In this document: positions 36,166 through 45,099 of the stretch, in pieces | How the letters are laid out: the number at the start of each line of letters is the position of its first letter | Numbering within the stretch: position 1 is the first letter of the stretch | Source: Serratia sp. Ag1 | GTDB taxonomy: Bacteria > Pseudomonadota > Gammaproteobacteria > Enterobacterales > Enterobacteriaceae | DNA length: 64,000 nucleotides | Assembly (NCBI RefSeq): GCF_000743355.1 | Contig: NZ_JQEI01000026.1 | Coordinates: 248,001-312,000 of the forward strand | Reading direction: 5' to 3' | The notes under the pieces: generated by a model | The model's input: the letters and a program-made list of their open reading frames with translations, nothing else | Databases searched by the model: none | Told to the model about the DNA's origin: nothing | Translations under genes and position numbers: made by a program

Positions 36166-37242
36166 ATGCGCCACTTGGTTACTCTTTTACCCTTGTTCTC
36201 ATTGCTTGTTGCGTGCAGCAGTGAGCCAGCCCCTCAAGAGCAAACTCCGCAAGCCAGCCTGGTCCAGAGCGGTTTCCAACTTGAGCCAGAACACGCCATT
36301 CACCCGCTGAGCGGGGATTTTGCCGATAATCCGGCGACGGCTCGCTTTATCGATAAAATGGTGCGGGAGCATGGTTTCGAACGCCAGCAATTACACGATG
36401 TGCTGGCGCAGGCGCAGCGGTTGGATTGGGTGGTGCGCTTGATGGATAAGCAAGCGCCCGCGGGACGGCCATCATCAGCCCCTAATGGGGCCTGGATCCG
36501 TTATCGCAGCAAATTCCTGACACCTGATAACGTGCAAAACGGTGTGGCGTTCTGGAATCAGTATGACGAAGCACTACAGCGTGCCTGGCAGGTTTATGGG
36601 GTACCGCCAGAGATTATCGTTGGCATTATTGGGGTGGAAACCCGTTGGGGCCGGGTGATGGGCAAAACGCGTATTATTGATGCCCTGGCTACGCTGTCAT
36701 TTGAGTACCCACGCCGTGCAGAGTTCTTTAGCGGTGAACTGGAAACATTTCTGCTGATGGCGCGTGCGGAAGGGGACGATCCGCTGTCACTGCGCGGTTC
36801 CTACGCCGGGGCAATGGGGTATGGGCAGTTTATGCCTTCCTCATTTAAAAACTATGCGATTGATTTTAATGGGGATGGCCACATTAATTTGTGGGATCCT
36901 GTTGATGCCATTGGCAGCGTTGCCAACTATTTTAAAGCTCATGGTTGGACTCGAGGGGCTGCAGTAGCGATTCCTGCTAACGGCCAGGCGCCCGGTTTGG
37001 AAACGGGCTTCAAAACCAACTATGACATCACCACTTTGGCCGCAGCCGGTTTAACGCCGCAGGGCTCATTGGCAGGCTATCAGCAAGCCAGCCTGTTGCG
37101 CCTGGATATGGGCAACCGGTATCAATATTGGTATGGGTTGCCGAATTTCTATGCCATTACTCGCTACAATCACAGCGTTCATTACGCGATGGCGGTTTGG
37201 CAGTTGGGGGAGGCGGTTGGTAGAGCGCGCCGTGGGCAATAA
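36166..37242 (+). CDS. mltB: Membrane-bound lytic murein transglycosylase B
   Basis: A 358-residue lipoprotein that cleaves peptidoglycan with formation of 1,6-anhydromuramic acid. The lipobox LVAC places the lipidated Cys at residue 17. The catalytic Glu158 lies in GIIGVETRWG, and GAMGYGQFMPSSF and the Asp-rich DFNGDGHINLWDP (EF-hand-like) loop follow. The frame is open from 36013, but the ATG at 36166 gives the normal signal peptide and a length near E. coli MltB (361). Confidence 0.93.
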   Translation: MRHLVTLLPLFSLLVACSSEPAPQEQTPQASLVQSGFQLEPEHAIHPLSGDFADNPATARFIDKMVREHGFERQQLHDVLAQAQRLDWVVRLMDKQAPAGRPSSAPNGAWIRYRSKFLTPDNVQNGVAFWNQYDEALQRAWQVYGVPPEIIVGIIGVETRWGRVMGKTRIIDALATLSFEYPRRAEFFSGELETFLLMARAEGDDPLSLRGSYAGAMGYGQFMPSSFKNYAIDFNGDGHINLWDPVDAIGSVANYFKAHGWTRGAAVAIPANGQAPGLETGFKTNYDITTLAAAGLTPQGSLAGYQQASLLRLDMGNRYQYWYGLPNFYAITRYNHSVHYAMAVWQLGEAVGRARRGQ

Positions 37243-37298
37243 ATTCTCAATGGTCATAGCGGCGGAATGAGTTAAGAACGGTGCTGGTTTTGTGACTG

Positions 37299-37330
37299 GG
37301 AGGCTGAGCTTGGAAAGGCTCAGCCTCTTT
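37299..37330 (+). terminator. Terminator after mltB
   Basis: GAGGCTGAGC (37299-37308) pairs perfectly with GCTCAGCCTC (37317-37326), followed by TTT. Confidence 0.75.
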
Positions 37331-37537
37331 GCATCTAGGGTAGAATGCCGAATTTTTCCACCCCTGGCGGGCTGATCTGTATCCTCAGACAATGAACAAT
37401 CATCGCATTGCTTCGCGTACTCATCGTTTAAAACCATTGGCCTGCGAGGCATTACGCACTTCCAGCACGATACCGTCGGTGATGCTTGATAAATGTTACT
37501 ATCTGACGCATACAGCTTGATTCACTAAGGAGAGATG

Positions 37538-38026
37538 ATGAGTGAAAGTACACTGCGTAAGCTCAGTATTTCTATTGGGCAACAGCTAAAAGCCAGCGGC
37601 AGGTGGATCACCTGTGCAGAGTCTTGTACCGGTGGAGGGATCGCCAAAGCCATTACGGATATTGCGGGCAGCTCGGCTTATTTTGATCGTGGTTTTGTCA
37701 CCTACAGCAACGCGGCAAAACAGGAGTTGCTTGGGGTGGCGGAAACGACCCTACTTGAACACGGGGCGGTGAGCGAAGCGGTGGTGTGTGAGATGGCTCA
37801 GGGTGCGCTGCATGCGGCCAAGGCCGATCTGGCACTGTCGGTGAGCGGCATTGCGGGCCCCGATGGCGGTAGCGCCGAGAAACCTGTTGGTACCGTCTGG
37901 TTCGGTTTTGCCGCACGTTCTGGCCGCGTGCTGGCACGTAAAATGCAATTTACTGGCGATCGTGATGCTGTCCGGCTACAGGCGACAATTTTTGCGTTGC
38001 AAACGGCGTTGGATGAATTTTTGTAA
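37538..38026 (+). CDS. pncC: Nicotinamide-nucleotide amidase PncC
   Basis: A 162-residue CinA C-terminal-family enzyme that deamidates NMN to nicotinic acid mononucleotide in NAD recycling. The catalytic region CAESCTGGGIAKAITDIAGSS and the conserved FVTYSNAAKQ, SGIAGPDGGSAEKPVGTVWF and GDRDAVRLQAT are present. Tandem ATGs lie at 37535 and 37538; the second has better spacing to AAGGAG. It lies just upstream of recA, as in E. coli. Confidence 0.95.
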   Translation: MSESTLRKLSISIGQQLKASGRWITCAESCTGGGIAKAITDIAGSSAYFDRGFVTYSNAAKQELLGVAETTLLEHGAVSEAVVCEMAQGALHAAKADLALSVSGIAGPDGGSAEKPVGTVWFGFAARSGRVLARKMQFTGDRDAVRLQATIFALQTALDEFL

Positions 38027-38034
38027 AATTAGTC

Positions 38035-38062
38035 TTGATACTGTATGACCATACAGTATAAT
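38035..38062 (+). promoter_or_regulatory. recA promoter with LexA box
   Basis: A -35 TTGATA and -10 TATAAT are separated by exactly the 16-bp SOS box CTGTATGACCATACAG (38041-38056), so LexA covers the promoter spacer. Confidence 0.95.
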
Positions 38063-38137
38063 TAGCAGCATTTCCTGCACAACATACATTCAGTGGCAGT
38101 GTGGGGTAACACCGGCATTGCAAAACGAGGAGCAAAC

Positions 38138-39202
38138 ATGGCTATTGATGAGAACAAGCAAAAGGCGTTAGCTGCGGCACTGGGCCAGATTGAAAAGCAA
38201 TTTGGTAAAGGCTCCATCATGCGCCTGGGTGAAGACCGTTCAATGGACGTAGAGACGATCTCCACGGGTTCCCTGTCACTGGATATCGCACTGGGTGCGG
38301 GTGGCCTGCCAATGGGCCGTATTGTCGAGATCTATGGTCCAGAATCCTCCGGTAAAACTACTCTGACCCTGCAGGTTATCGCCGCTGCTCAGCGTGAAGG
38401 CAAAACCTGTGCGTTTATTGACGCCGAGCATGCGCTGGATCCGATCTATGCCAAGAAGTTAGGTGTTGATATCGACAATCTGCTGTGTTCTCAGCCCGAT
38501 ACTGGTGAACAGGCTCTGGAAATCTGTGACGCTTTGACCCGCTCCGGAGCGGTTGATGTAATCATCGTTGACTCCGTTGCGGCCTTGACGCCAAAGGCAG
38601 AGATTGAAGGTGAAATCGGTGACTCACACATGGGCCTGGCGGCGCGTATGATGAGCCAAGCCATGCGTAAGCTGGCCGGTAACCTGAAAAATGCCAATAC
38701 GCTATTGATCTTCATCAACCAGATTCGTATGAAAATTGGCGTCATGTTTGGTAACCCAGAAACCACAACCGGTGGTAATGCGCTGAAATTCTACGCTTCT
38801 GTTCGTCTGGATATCCGCCGTATTGGTGCGATCAAAGAAGGCGATGAAGTGATCGGTAGTGAAACTCGCGTAAAAGTAGTGAAAAACAAGATCGCAGCAC
38901 CGTTTAAGCAGGCTGAGTTCCAGATTCTGTACGGCGAAGGTATCAACAGCCGTGGTGAATTGGTTGATCTGGGCGTGAAGCATAAAATGATCGAAAAAGC
39001 CGGTGCATGGTATAGCTACAATGGTGAGAAGATCGGCCAGGGTAAGTCAAATGCCTGTAATTTCCTGAAAGAGAACCCGGCAATTGCTGCTGAACTGGAT
39101 AAAAAACTGCGCGATCTGTTGCTGCACAGCAATGGTGAGTTGGTAGCCACCGCTGCTGAAGATTTAGATGATAACGAAGCAGAGACCAGCGAAGAGTTCT
39201 AA
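38138..39202 (+). CDS. recA: Recombinase RecA
   Basis: A 354-residue ATP-dependent strand-exchange protein and co-protease for LexA. Walker A is GPESSGKTT (residues 67-75), followed by the Walker B region [12 protein letters not shown] and the L2-loop region [18 protein letters not shown]. The acidic C-terminus ([14 protein letters not shown]) is typical. The ATG at 38138, with GAGGAG upstream, is chosen over an in-frame start at 38093. Confidence 0.98.
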   Translation: MAIDENKQKALAAALGQIEKQFGKGSIMRLGEDRSMDVETISTGSLSLDIALGAGGLPMGRIVEIYGPESSGKTTLTLQVIAAAQREGKTCAFIDAEHALDPIYAKKLGVDIDNLLCSQPDTGEQALEICDALTRSGAVDVIIVDSVAALTPKAEIEGEIGDSHMGLAARMMSQAMRKLAGNLKNANTLLIFINQIRMKIGVMFGNPETTTGGNALKFYASVRLDIRRIGAIKEGDEVIGSETRVKVVKNKIAAPFKQAEFQILYGEGINSRGELVDLGVKHKMIEKAGAWYSYNGEKIGQGKSNACNFLKENPAIAAELDKKLRDLLLHSNGELVATAAEDLDDNEAETSEEF

Positions 39203-39216
39203 TCTTTGCTGGTAAG

Positions 39217-39242
39217 CATACGCACCCTGGCCGGTGCGTATG
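39217..39242 (+). terminator. recA-recX hairpin
   Basis: CATACGCACC pairs perfectly with GGTGCGTATG around a 6-base loop. There is no U-tract, which fits partial read-through into recX as described for E. coli. Confidence 0.7.
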
Positions 39243-39264
39243 TGGATCACTAAGGTTGTACGGT

Positions 39265-39795
39265 ATGAATGATGTTTCGCCACCCTTGCGTAATGGGTTG
39301 AATGCCTTGATAAGCCGCGCGATGCGCTTATTGTCTCAACGCGACCATAGTGAAGCTGAACTGCGCCGCAAACTTGCGGCGCAGCCGTTTGTTGCTAACG
39401 CCCGCTCGGGCTCTATATCCTCCAATAATCCCCCTGAAGACCCTGTTGATCCGGCAGTTATTGAACAAGTGATCGTCTATTGCTATCAGCATAACTGGTT
39501 AGATGACCAACGTTTTGCTGCAGGTTTTATCGCTGGACGTAGCCGTAAAGGCTATGGTGCACAACGTATTCGCTCTGAATTAATGCAAAAAGGGGTAGAA
39601 AAAGAGCTCGTGCAGGCCGCACTGGCGGCGTGTGATATCGATTGGTGTGAACAGGCCAGGCAGGTTGCGCTGCGTAAATTTGGCGATCCGCTGCCGGTAG
39701 AATGGAAAGATAAAGCTAAAGTGCAACGCTATCTGCTTTATCGTGGCTTCTTTCAGGAAGAAATTCAGTCAATTTACCGTGATTTTGCGCAATGA
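39265..39795 (+). CDS. recX: RecA regulator RecX
   Basis: A 176-residue inhibitor of RecA filament growth. The three-helix repeats typical of RecX are visible (RAMRLLSQRDHSEAELRRKL, then DQRFAAGFIAGRSRKGYGAQRIRSELMQKGV, then KAKVQRYLLYRGF). There is a Ser/Asn/Pro-rich insertion around residues 45-60, making it about 10 residues longer than the E. coli protein. The ATG at 39265 follows TAAGG. It is co-transcribed with recA by read-through. Confidence 0.92.
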   Translation: MNDVSPPLRNGLNALISRAMRLLSQRDHSEAELRRKLAAQPFVANARSGSISSNNPPEDPVDPAVIEQVIVYCYQHNWLDDQRFAAGFIAGRSRKGYGAQRIRSELMQKGVEKELVQAALAACDIDWCEQARQVALRKFGDPLPVEWKDKAKVQRYLLYRGFFQEEIQSIYRDFAQ

Positions 39796-39865
39796 GCGCA
39801 CGCGGGGTTTTACTTCCCTCTGAAGAAAATTTATCTTATTCACACTTTTTGTCCGTGGGCTAGGT

Positions 39866-39882
39866 GATATCGTCAGGATATC
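39866..39882. promoter_or_regulatory. Repeated GATATC before alaS
   Basis: GATATC at 39866-39871 and 39877-39882 with a 5-bp spacer form a symmetric site 47-63 bp upstream of alaS. E. coli AlaRS represses its own gene at a palindrome near the start site; this is a candidate for the same role. Confidence 0.35.
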
Positions 39883-39928
39883 GCGCTTCTTGCTCACGTA
39901 TCGTTATTCTAGCCTTTCCAGGAAAATT

Positions 39929-42556
39929 ATGAGCAAGAGCACCGCTGAGATCCGTCAAGCGTTTCTCGATTTCTTTCATAGTAAAGGTCATCAGGTTGTA
40001 GCAAGCAGCTCTCTGGTACCTAACAATGATCCGACATTACTGTTTACCAATGCCGGTATGAACCAATTCAAGGATGTTTTCCTGGGGCTGGATAAACGAG
40101 CTTATTCTCGTGCCACCACTTCACAACGTTGTGTGCGCGCAGGTGGTAAACACAACGATTTGGAAAACGTAGGCTATACCGCCCGTCACCACACCTTCTT
40201 TGAGATGCTGGGTAACTTCAGTTTCGGCGACTATTTCAAGCATGATGCTATCAGCTATGCCTGGGAACTGTTGACTGGCGAAAACTGGTTCAACCTGCCA
40301 AAAGAGAAGTTGTGGGTTACCGTGTATGAAACCGATGATGAAGCTTTCGACATCTGGCAGAATCAGATCGGTATTCCAGCCGAACGCATTATCCGCATCG
40401 GTGACAACAAAGGTGCAGCCTTTGCTTCCGATAACTTCTGGCAGATGGGTGATACCGGCCCCTGTGGCCCCTGCACCGAGATTTTCTACGATCATGGCGA
40501 TCATATCTGGGGCGGCCCGCCAGGCAGCCCGGAAGAAGATGGCGACCGCTATATTGAGATCTGGAATATCGTATTCATGCAGTTCAACCGCCAGTCTGAT
40601 GGCACTATGCAGCCGCTGCCGAAACCTTCAGTGGATACCGGTATGGGCCTGGAGCGTATCGCTGCAGTTCTGCAACATGTTAACTCCAACTATGATATCG
40701 ATCTCTTCAGCACCTTGATTGCCGCCGTTGCTAAGGTAACTGGGGCTACCGATCTGAATAACAAATCACTGCGTGTTATTGCCGACCACATCCGTTCGTG
40801 CGCATTCCTGATCTCTGATGGTGTTATCCCTTCGAATGAAAATCGTGGCTATGTACTGCGCCGCATCATTCGTCGTGCGATTCGCCATGGCAATATGCTG
40901 GGTGCGAAAGATACCTTCTTCTACAAGTTGGTTGCGCCGCTGATTGAAGTGATGGGCCCAGCCGCCGATGAGCTTAAGCGTCAGCAGGCACTGGTCGAGC
41001 AGGTACTGAAAACCGAAGAAGAACAGTTTGCCCGTACATTGGAGCGCGGCTTGGCGCTGTTGGATGATGAGTTAGCGCAATTGCAGGGTGATACTCTGGA
41101 TGGCGAAACAGCGTTTCGTTTATACGATACCTACGGCTTCCCGGTTGATCTGACGGCTGACGTTTGCCGTGAGCGTGGCCTGAAGGTTGATGAGGCAGGA
41201 TTTGAGCAGGCCATGGAAGCACAGCGCCGCCGTGCGCGTGAATCCAGCGGTTTTGGGGCTGATTACAACAACATGATCCGCGTTGAAGGAACTAGCCAAT
41301 TCAACGGTTATGAGCGTGATGAGCAACAGGCTAAAGTCGTGGCATTATTCCGCGACGGTCAGCCTGTGGAGGAAATCCAGGCGGGTGAAGACGCTGTTGT
41401 GGTGTTGGATGAAACCCCATTCTATGCAGAGTCAGGCGGCCAGGTAGGTGATAAAGGTATACTGAAAACTGCCGATATTAAGTTTGTGGTCAGTGATACC
41501 CAGAAATATGGTCAGGCAATCGGTCATCAGGGCAAACTGGCGGCAGGGACACTTAAGTTAAATGACCGGGTTGATGCACTGGTTGATAGTGCCCGCCGCG
41601 ATCGTATTCGTTTGAACCACTCGGCGACTCACCTGCTGCATGCCGCTTTACGCCAGACTCTCGGCGATCATGTTGCACAGAAAGGGTCGTTGGTGAATGA
41701 CAAGTATCTGCGTTTTGATTTCTCGCATTTTGAAGCGATGAAACCGGAGCAGATCCGTGTGGTTGAGGATTTGGTAAACCAACAGGTACGTCGCAATCTT
41801 CCAGTACAAACTGCGGTTATGGCACTGGACGAAGCCAAAGAGAAGGGCGCAATGGCGCTGTTTGGCGAGAAGTATGATGATAACGTTCGTGTGCTGAGTA
41901 TGGGCGACTTCTCCACTGAACTCTGTGGTGGGACTCATGCCAATCGTACCGGGGATATTGGCCTGTTCCGCATTCAGAGTGAGTCGGGCACGGCTGCGGG
42001 TATCCGCCGTATTGAAGCCGTGACTGGTGAAGGTGCAATAGCGATCCTACACCAGCAAAGCGATCTTCTGCAGGATGTTGCGTACCTGGTCAAGGGGGAT
42101 AGCAATAATCTGGCTGACAAAGTGCGTGCAGTGCTTGATCGCACACGCGCATTGGAAAAAGAGTTGCAACAGTTGAAGGATCAGCAGGCTGCGTTTGAAA
42201 GTGCTTCTCTATCGAGCAAAGCAAAAGTGGTCAAGGGTGTTAAACTGTTGGTTAGCCAACTGGATAACGTGGAACCGAAAATGTTGCGTACCATGGTTGA
42301 TGACCTTAAAAATCAACTAGGTTCTGCCGTTATTGTTCTGGCTACGGCGGAAGAAGGAAAGGTTAGCCTGATTGTCGGTGTGACCAAAGATCTCATTGAC
42401 CGGGTGAAAGCCGGGGAATTGATCGGCAGCATCGCACAGCAGGTTGGTGGCAAGGGTGGGGGCCGCCCAGATATGGCGCAGGCGGGGGGGAACGACGTTC
42501 AAGCTCTGCCAGCGGCATTAGAAAGCGTTGAAGCTTGGGTAGCCTCAAAGCTGTAA
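39929..42556 (+). CDS. alaS: Alanine--tRNA ligase AlaS
   Basis: An 875-residue class II aminoacyl-tRNA synthetase. The catalytic domain has [36 protein letters not shown] and [12 protein letters not shown]. The editing domain carries the zinc motif [11 protein letters not shown] with the later CGGTH, and the C-terminal C-Ala domain ends with [15 protein letters not shown]. The ATG at 39929, with CCAGGAAA upstream, gives [13 protein letters not shown] as in E. coli (876 residues). Confidence 0.98.
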   Translation: MSKSTAEIRQAFLDFFHSKGHQVVASSSLVPNNDPTLLFTNAGMNQFKDVFLGLDKRAYSRATTSQRCVRAGGKHNDLENVGYTARHHTFFEMLGNFSFGDYFKHDAISYAWELLTGENWFNLPKEKLWVTVYETDDEAFDIWQNQIGIPAERIIRIGDNKGAAFASDNFWQMGDTGPCGPCTEIFYDHGDHIWGGPPGSPEEDGDRYIEIWNIVFMQFNRQSDGTMQPLPKPSVDTGMGLERIAAVLQHVNSNYDIDLFSTLIAAVAKVTGATDLNNKSLRVIADHIRSCAFLISDGVIPSNENRGYVLRRIIRRAIRHGNMLGAKDTFFYKLVAPLIEVMGPAADELKRQQALVEQVLKTEEEQFARTLERGLALLDDELAQLQGDTLDGETAFRLYDTYGFPVDLTADVCRERGLKVDEAGFEQAMEAQRRRARESSGFGADYNNMIRVEGTSQFNGYERDEQQAKVVALFRDGQPVEEIQAGEDAVVVLDETPFYAESGGQVGDKGILKTADIKFVVSDTQKYGQAIGHQGKLAAGTLKLNDRVDALVDSARRDRIRLNHSATHLLHAALRQTLGDHVAQKGSLVNDKYLRFDFSHFEAMKPEQIRVVEDLVNQQVRRNLPVQTAVMALDEAKEKGAMALFGEKYDDNVRVLSMGDFSTELCGGTHANRTGDIGLFRIQSESGTAAGIRRIEAVTGEGAIAILHQQSDLLQDVAYLVKGDSNNLADKVRAVLDRTRALEKELQQLKDQQAAFESASLSSKAKVVKGVKLLVSQLDNVEPKMLRTMVDDLKNQLGSAVIVLATAEEGKVSLIVGVTKDLIDRVKAGELIGSIAQQVGGKGGGRPDMAQAGGNDVQALPAALESVEAWVASKL

Positions 42557-42574
42557 ATATAAATAAATAGGTAC

Positions 42575-42615
42575 ATGAAAACGCTATAGCTTTATGTAAA
42601 TTATGGCGTTTTCAT
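42575..42615 (+). terminator. Hairpin after alaS
   Basis: ATGAAAACGC (42575-42584) pairs perfectly with GCGTTTTCAT (42606-42615), extended by partly paired TATA/TATG. The rest of the 253-bp gap to csrA should hold csrA promoters. Confidence 0.55.
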
Positions 42616-42809
42616 TCGATGCCAACGCATTGTAGTTACAATTACGGGAACAAAGTTTTTCAGGTCGGCTAAACTTATTGTAATCAGTAGTGACACTAGG
42701 TCTGCTTACATTTATTGTGGGCTCTACGGCTTACGTTTTCACTGAATATGATGGATAATGGCGGGGAAACTGAGAGACCCGACTCTTTTAATCTTTCAAG
42801 GAGCAAAGA

Positions 42810-42995
42810 ATGTTAATTCTGACTCGTCGAGTTGGTGAAACCCTCATGATAGGTGATGAGGTCACGGTTACAGTACTAGGGGTTAAAGGCAACCAAGTTC
42901 GTATTGGTGTGAATGCTCCTAAAGAGGTGTCTGTGCACCGTGAAGAAATCTACCAGCGTATCCAAGCCGAGAAGTCTCAACAGACGACTTACTGA
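42810..42995 (+). CDS. csrA: Carbon storage regulator CsrA
   Basis: A 61-residue RNA-binding global regulator that binds GGA motifs in mRNA leaders and controls carbon metabolism, motility and biofilm. The sequence [18 protein letters not shown], the [19 protein letters not shown] core and the length match E. coli CsrA almost exactly, differing only near the C-terminus. The AAGGAG ribosome site at 42798-42803 itself contains a GGA, consistent with autoregulation. It lies between alaS and the tRNA cluster, as in E. coli. Confidence 0.98.
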   Translation: MLILTRRVGETLMIGDEVTVTVLGVKGNQVRIGVNAPKEVSVHREEIYQRIQAEKSQQTTY

Positions 42996-43005
42996 TTTCT
43001 GAGCT

Positions 43006-43029
43006 GCGTCTCGTTTTATTGCGAGACGC
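43006..43029 (+). terminator. Hairpin after csrA
   Basis: GCGTCTCG pairs perfectly with CGAGACGC around an 8-base loop, 11 bp after the stop. A TC-rich but not pure U tail follows. Confidence 0.6.
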
Positions 43030-43215
43030 TCTTGCTGCTTTACTTGTGCCTATCTTTCCAATTCTTCCGTACTTCCCCCAATAATTTTTCTTTTCAGCAT
43101 GCTCTTTTGCGCTATCTAACCGCAGGTTTGCTTGTTGATAAAACACTCTTTTTGTCGTGAAATCACGCATGTTGCCTGTGATTTGTGCAAACGCGCAGGA
43201 GTTAGGAAAAATTGT

Positions 43216-43243
43216 TTGACTTATAAGTCGGGGAAAGTAATAT
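43216..43243 (+). promoter_or_regulatory. Promoter of the serV-argV tRNA cluster
   Basis: TTGACT, 16 bp, TAATAT, then a GC-rich discriminator (GTGCGCC) typical of stringently controlled tRNA promoters, about 55 bp upstream of the mature tRNA-Ser. Confidence 0.8.
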
Positions 43244-43307
43244 GTGCGCCACGCAGTGCCGATGAGCTTATCTAAAGCAAGTTAGGCACAATTCGCAAGA
43301 AGCGTAT

Positions 43308-43400
43308 GGTGAGGTGGCCGAGAGGCTGAAGGCGCTCCCCTGCTAAGGGAGTATGCGGTCAAAAGCTGCATCCGGGGTTCGAATCCCCGCCTCACCGCCA
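43308..43400 (+). tRNA. serV: tRNA-Ser (GCU)
   Basis: A 93-base type II tRNA with a long variable arm. The anticodon loop CCTGCTAAG contains GCT, the T arm is GGGGTTCGAATCCCC, and CCA is encoded. It looks identical or nearly so to E. coli serV and begins the cluster. Confidence 0.97.
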
Positions 43401-43403
43401 TTT

Positions 43404-43480
43404 GCATCCATAGCTCAGCTGGATAGAGTACTCGGCTACGAACCGAGCGGTCGGAGGTTCGAATCCTCCTGGATGCACCA
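43404..43480 (+). tRNA. tRNA-Arg (ACG), copy 1
   Basis: A 77-base tRNA with acceptor GCATCCA/TGGATGC, anticodon ACG in GGCTACGAACC, and encoded CCA. It is 3 bp after tRNA-Ser. ACG is deaminated to ICG by TadA and reads CGU, CGC and CGA. Confidence 0.97.
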
Positions 43481-43540
43481 TATTTAGCCATATGGTAAGC
43501 GATTGAAGTTATACCATAAGGTATCAAAAAGAATTCCTGT

Positions 43541-43617
43541 GCATCCATAGCTCAGCTGGATAGAGTACTCGGCTACGAACCGAGCGGTCGGAGGTTCGAA
43601 TCCTCCTGGATGCACCA
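43541..43617 (+). tRNA. tRNA-Arg (ACG), copy 2
   Basis: Identical in sequence to copy 1, 60 bp downstream of it. The spacer is unrelated to the next spacer. Confidence 0.97.
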
Positions 43618-43669
43618 TTCTTCAAGTGAAGTTTCACGGAACGAAACCAACTCTCTAAGAAATCAAATT

Positions 43670-43746
43670 GCATCCATAGCTCAGCTGGATAGAGTACTCG
43701 GCTACGAACCGAGCGGTCGGAGGTTCGAATCCTCCTGGATGCACCA
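43670..43746 (+). tRNA. tRNA-Arg (ACG), copy 3
   Basis: Identical to copies 1 and 2. E. coli has four such copies at this locus; here the fourth position holds only a tail-bearing element (43811-43880). Confidence 0.97.
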
Positions 43747-43810
43747 TTCTCAAACGCACTTGCCGCAAAACTTCTGTTTCAATGAGATGCGAATGAGAAA
43801 GTTCCTCTAC

Positions 43811-43880
43811 GGAGGATAACGTTGCGTTAGCAACGGCCCGAAGGGCGAGGCGTAGCCAAGTCATCCTCCTGGATGCACCA
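43811..43880 (+). repeat. tRNA-Arg 3'-tail element with cloverleaf-like fold
   Basis: The last 18 bases (43863-43880, ATCCTCCTGGATGCACCA) equal the 3' end of the tRNA-Arg copies. Upstream, GGAGGAT (43811-43817) pairs with ATCCTCC (43863-43869) and encloses three small hairpins: CGTTGC/GCAACG, GCCC/GGGC and GGC/GCC. The rest has no tRNA-Arg similarity. It resembles in concept the tRNA-tail repeats of the E. coli tyrT operon (rtT). Confidence 0.6.
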
Positions 43881-43886
43881 TATAAG

Positions 43887-43910
43887 AAAAACCCGCCTCG
43901 GCGGGTTTTT
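43887..43910 (+). terminator. Terminator of the tRNA cluster
   Basis: AAAAACCCGCC and GGCGGGTTTTT form a perfect stem with a 2-base loop and a U-run. Confidence 0.92.
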
Positions 43911-44023
43911 CGCTTTGTACCCCTTGTTGTTTCCATTCAGCACTTTCCGTCATGTTCAAGCAGCGACAAGCTTTCTGCTTTACGCTAAAGTGGCTCTCTT
44001 TCTGCAACGGCAATGGGGGTGTA

Positions 44024-44590
44024 ATGTACGATCGCTATCAGGGTCTGATCTTCGATATGGATGGTACGATTCTGGATACGGAATCGACGCATCGCCAGGC
44101 GTGGCATCAGGTATTGGCGCGCTATGACATGAAGTTCGACGAGGCGGCGATGGTGGCATTGAACGGCTCGCCGACTTGGCATATTGCTCAGGCGATCATT
44201 GTGGCGCATAGGGCGGAGCTTGATCCCCATCATCTGGCTGCAGAGAAAACTCGAGCGGTAGAGGCGATGCTGTTGGATAGCGTTCGCCCATTGCCATTGA
44301 TTGAAGTGGTAAAATCTTATCATGGCCGCCGCCCAATGGCTGTGGGAACGGGCAGTGAGCACCGCATGGCAGAGATGCTGTTGCGCCATTTAGGCTTACT
44401 CAATTATTTCGATGCTATTGTGGGGGCGGATGATGTACAGCGGCATAAACCTGAGCCAGATACCTTTCTGCGCTGCGCCGAACTGATTGGGGTACTACCA
44501 GAAAATTGTGTGGTGTTTGAAGATGCCGATTTTGGTATCCAAGCTGCCAAGCGTGCGAAGATGGCTGTTGTCGATGTTCGCACGCTGTGA
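44024..44590 (+). CDS. yqaB: Fructose-1-phosphate phosphatase YqaB (HAD family)
   Basis: A 188-residue HAD-superfamily sugar phosphatase, the same length as E. coli YqaB. Motif I is IFDMDGTILDTE, motif II is in VGTGS, motif III is the Lys of HKPEPDTF, and motif IV is VFEDADFGIQAA. The ATG at 44024 is preferred over one at 43952 because it matches the family start MYDRYQGLIFD. The stop overlaps the GTG start of yqaA. Confidence 0.93.
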   Translation: MYDRYQGLIFDMDGTILDTESTHRQAWHQVLARYDMKFDEAAMVALNGSPTWHIAQAIIVAHRAELDPHHLAAEKTRAVEAMLLDSVRPLPLIEVVKSYHGRRPMAVGTGSEHRMAEMLLRHLGLLNYFDAIVGADDVQRHKPEPDTFLRCAELIGVLPENCVVFEDADFGIQAAKRAKMAVVDVRTL

Positions 44591-45015
44591 GTAGTACCTT
44601 GGCCATTCTGTCATTGTTCGGCAGCAGCTTTCTTAGTGCAACGTTGCTGCCGGGCAACTCTGAAGTGGTGTTGGTCGCTTTGCTAACCAACAGCAGTGTT
44701 TCACCAAGTCTATTGGTGCTGGCTGCGACGTTGGGTAATACCCTGGGTGGATTAACCAACGTCATTATTGGGCGTCTATTACCGGAGTTGAAACCACAAC
44801 GGGGGCTGGAAACGGCGCTCGGTTGGTTAAAACGCTTTGGCCCTGCTGCGCTGCTGCTCAGTTGGTTGCCGGTAGTGGGCGATTTGTTGTGCGTGTTAGC
44901 AGGTTGGCTGCGCATGCCATGGGGCTCTGTTACGCTGTTTCTGTGTCTCGGAAAAGCGCTGCGTTACATCCTATTAACTATGATTACGCTGCAGGGGATC
45001 GCCTGGTGGCATTAA
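44587..45015 (+). CDS. yqaA: YqaA inner membrane protein (DedA-related)
   Basis: A 142-residue membrane protein with about four hydrophobic segments and the small SNARE-associated/DedA-like pattern (FLSATLLPGNSEVVL, GNTLGGLTNVIIGR, LLLSWLPVVGDLLCVLAGWLRM split across segments). It starts with a GTG that overlaps the yqaB stop. Function is not established. Confidence 0.88.
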   Translation: MSSTLAILSLFGSSFLSATLLPGNSEVVLVALLTNSSVSPSLLVLAATLGNTLGGLTNVIIGRLLPELKPQRGLETALGWLKRFGPAALLLSWLPVVGDLLCVLAGWLRMPWGSVTLFLCLGKALRYILLTMITLQGIAWWH

Positions 45016-45099
45016 GCAAGTGAATATCATTCAATATTCACTTGGGAGCGGATTCAGCATGCTTACAAGTTATCGTTTTTTTAGCTGCGGGAGGTCAAT

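Noticed and set aside
37392-37520. A 42-codon ORF (starting MNNHRIASRTH) between mltB and pncC
   Set aside because: No ribosome site, no recognised family, and it ends just before the pncC ribosome site; probably chance.
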